From: Promethearchaeia archaeon | GTDB lineage: Archaea; Asgardarchaeota; Lokiarchaeia; Sigyniarchaeales; SOKP01 | Direction of reading: 5' to 3' | DNA: 32,488 nt | NCBI GenBank assembly: GCA_029856295.1 | Contig: JAHQWS010000204.1 | Location: 1 to 32,488 of the forward strand | Shown: piece by piece, positions 30,970 through 32,488 of the stretch | Numbering within the stretch: the stretch's first letter is position 1 | Layout: every line of letters begins with the position of its first letter | Notes under the pieces: generated by a model | Seen by the model: only the letters and a program-made list of their open reading frames with translations | Told to the model about the DNA's origin: nothing | Databases searched by the model: none | Program-made: the position numbers and the translations under genes

Positions 30970-31515
30970 TTAAATTAATTTTATTTCATTCTTCCTTCTT
31001 CGTCTAAGTCTTGTCCCACATCTTTCACATTCTTTACCAAATTCTTCAACTTTTTTTGCTTCTTTACAAAAAGGGCAGTAAATTTCCCAGATAATCCTTG
31101 ATTTAATTCCATCTCTAATTAATGGTGAAAAAGGAATGTTCAATTCTGAGCATAAGTTTTGCATTGAATAATCATTAGTGTAGAGAATAAAATCATTTTT
31201 AATGGATTCTTTAAATTCTAAAGCCAACGCAATTAATTCTTTATCAACCATCGATAACGTTTTATAATCTCCTGTAGTTTTTGAACTTGTCTCGATTTCT
31301 TGAAAAAACCTGCTTGAAGGAGTTTGTATCAATAACTTTTTACTTTCAATGGCTACTTGAATTCTATTAACAATATTCCTATTTTTATTTGTATATCTCT
31401 TATGTTTAACTTCCTCAATAACTTTAGGCGTTGTATAAATAACACCATCAATTACATTAAATTCTATGCCTAACAAAAAGATATTTGTATCAAAAATTAA
31501 AGTTGGTTTATTCAT
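30970..31515 (-). CDS. nob1: Ribosome-assembly endonuclease Nob1
   Basis: PIN-domain endonuclease that trims the 3' end of 16S/18S precursor rRNA. The PIN domain (about 1-125) shows IFDTNIFLLG (first metal Asp at 9), the EEV acid, MVDKELIALALEF (central Asp) and LYTNDYSMQNL (last Asp). A C-terminal zinc ribbon follows, CPFC (about 147-150) and CERCG (about 165-169), then a basic RLRRRRKNE tail. At 181 residues it is the compact archaeal size. It follows the NAD kinase gene after 12 bases, so the two are cotranscribed. Confidence 0.9.
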   Translation of the reverse strand: MNKPTLIFDTNIFLLGIEFNVIDGVIYTTPKVIEEVKHKRYTNKNRNIVNRIQVAIESKKLLIQTPSSRFFQEIETSSKTTGDYKTLSMVDKELIALALEFKESIKNDFILYTNDYSMQNLCSELNIPFSPLIRDGIKSRIIWEIYCPFCKEAKKVEEFGKECERCGTRLRRRRKNEIKLI

Positions 31516-31527
31516 TTTTTATGAACA

Positions 31528-32436
31528 TTACTCCTCTGGGGAATCGTTCAATGGAGTTCTTATTGTTCCTATTATTTTTTTTCTTAAACGCCTAAAATAA
31601 TTTTCATATAAATTATCTGTTAAGCGAATGAATTTTGTGTGAGAGTTAGCTTTTCGAATTCTAATTCTCGTATTTGGGTGAATCTTTTTAATTGTTTGCT
31701 GTCCATCTACAATGATTCTAGCATTCAACCTTGGTCTTAAGGGAGTAATCTCTATTTCAGAATCAATAGGGAGAACCATGGGTCTTAAACCAGAGCGAGC
31801 AAAACTGTTTAGAGGTGTTAACTGCATAATCTCTAAGTTAGGGCTTATTATCGACCCTCCTGCGCTTAGATTATAGGCTGTTGAGCCTGTGGATGTAGAA
31901 ATAATCAATCCATCTAAGTAACTCCGATTTAAAAAAATCCCATTCACCTTAACCGAAATTTGTAATACTTTGGAATTTTTTGAGGAAATAATTAGAATTT
32001 CATTTAACGCATTATTGAGCTTAATCTCTTCAGAATTTCTTACTATATAAGGAGTCAACTTAGAACAAGTCTCTATTATATATTCTCCTTTTAACACTTT
32101 AATTAAATCTTTATATACTCGTCTATCGTTAGACTCATCCAAAAATCCAATCGATCCAATATTAACTCCTAAAATAGGAGGAGGATCAATTTGAGAAACA
32201 CCATTCGCTACCCGGAGGAGTGTACCATCACCTCCTACAGAAATAAGGAATTTCGTATTTTTAGATGTCATGGTATTTAGATCTATTCCATTATGGGGAA
32301 ATATTTTTGGAGCAATACGAGTTTCTAAATACACTACCTCTCCTTTTTTTACCAAAAATTCAAAAATTCTCTTAGATAATTTAATTGCTCTCTCTGAATC
32401 CATCCGACAAGCTAATGCGATAGATTTTTTTTCCAT
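31528..32436 (-). CDS. nadK: NAD(+) kinase
   Basis: Phosphorylates NAD to NADP, about 302 residues. Visible are the catalytic ISVGGDGTLLR (about 66-76), GVNIGSIGFLDE (about 91-102), the NAD-contact ALNEILI (about 142-148) and ISTSTGSTAYNLSAGG (about 178-193), with SFARSGLRPMVLP and VDGQQ near the C-terminus. I use the ATG at 32436; a TTG at 32445 would add three residues. GAGAGGT immediately precedes the ATG. It heads the nadK-nob1 pair on the minus strand; its promoter is partly outside the window. Confidence 0.95.
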   Translation of the reverse strand: MEKKSIALACRMDSERAIKLSKRIFEFLVKKGEVVYLETRIAPKIFPHNGIDLNTMTSKNTKFLISVGGDGTLLRVANGVSQIDPPPILGVNIGSIGFLDESNDRRVYKDLIKVLKGEYIIETCSKLTPYIVRNSEEIKLNNALNEILIISSKNSKVLQISVKVNGIFLNRSYLDGLIISTSTGSTAYNLSAGGSIISPNLEIMQLTPLNSFARSGLRPMVLPIDSEIEITPLRPRLNARIIVDGQQTIKKIHPNTRIRIRKANSHTKFIRLTDNLYENYFRRLRKKIIGTIRTPLNDSPEE

Positions 32437-32488
32437 ACCTCTCAAAACTATTTAAATAAGTCTCTTTTCTTGATATAATCTAAAATAG

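Overview
The window is a low-GC archaeal chromosome segment, AT-rich throughout with very AT-rich gaps. The archaeal assignment rests on the exosome/proteasome gene order (proteasome alpha, SBDS, Rrp4, Rrp41, Rrp42, L37Ae, Pcc1, prefoldin beta, DHH), an archaeal four-subunit pyruvate:ferredoxin oxidoreductase, Cdc48, FEN1 and Nob1, TATA boxes of the TTTATAAA type and oligo-T stops. The gene mix and low GC resemble Asgard (Lokiarchaeia-like) genomes, but that is an inference; no single gene proves it.

Layout. 1-5959 (+): RNA-exosome/proteasome superoperon. 6002-8492 (+): EcfA-EcfA-EcfT energising module of an ECF vitamin/metal importer, without a substrate-binding S gene. 8603-9844 (+): a DUF3795 cysteine-rich protein and the KEOPS subunit Cgi121. 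9841-11061 (-): a Tan1/THUMP protein with no usable start codon, and Sua5. Pcc1, Cgi121, Sua5 and Tan1 make this half rich in tRNA-modification genes, mainly the t6A pathway. 11128-14256 (-): porGDAB. 14257-14636: gap with an 11-bp hairpin and a possible 31-residue membrane peptide. 14637-15212 (+): ZPR1.

15378-16587 (+): the highlight. A 6-phosphofructokinase gene of the PPi-dependent type is broken by a frameshift and a stop. Removing 31 nt (15418-15448) and 30 nt (15734-15763) restores one 382-residue enzyme with the catalytic motifs GGGDCPGLN and GGDDT intact. Both segments fold with their flanks into bulge-helix-bulge (BHB) structures, the substrate of the archaeal tRNA-splicing endonuclease. 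Both interrupt an Asp codon as G^AC in the same context, GG(C/T)GGAG^AC. The simplest reading is two mRNA mini-introns inserted at the same target sequence in one gene.

16728-19452 (-): a flavin oxidoreductase (possibly transferred) and an acyl-CoA dehydrogenase. 19714-20862 (-): an unrecognised protein with a nucleotidyltransferase-like motif. 21019-22958 (+): a beta-class DNA methyltransferase and an unknown zinc-ribbon partner. 23048-24580 (+): FGGY sugar/glycerol kinase. 24799-27037 (+): a four-helix membrane protein and a HerA-type ATPase. 27034-32436 (-): NAD kinase, Nob1, FEN1, Cdc48 and a small winged-helix-like protein. I saw no tRNA, rRNA, CRISPR array or insertion sequence.
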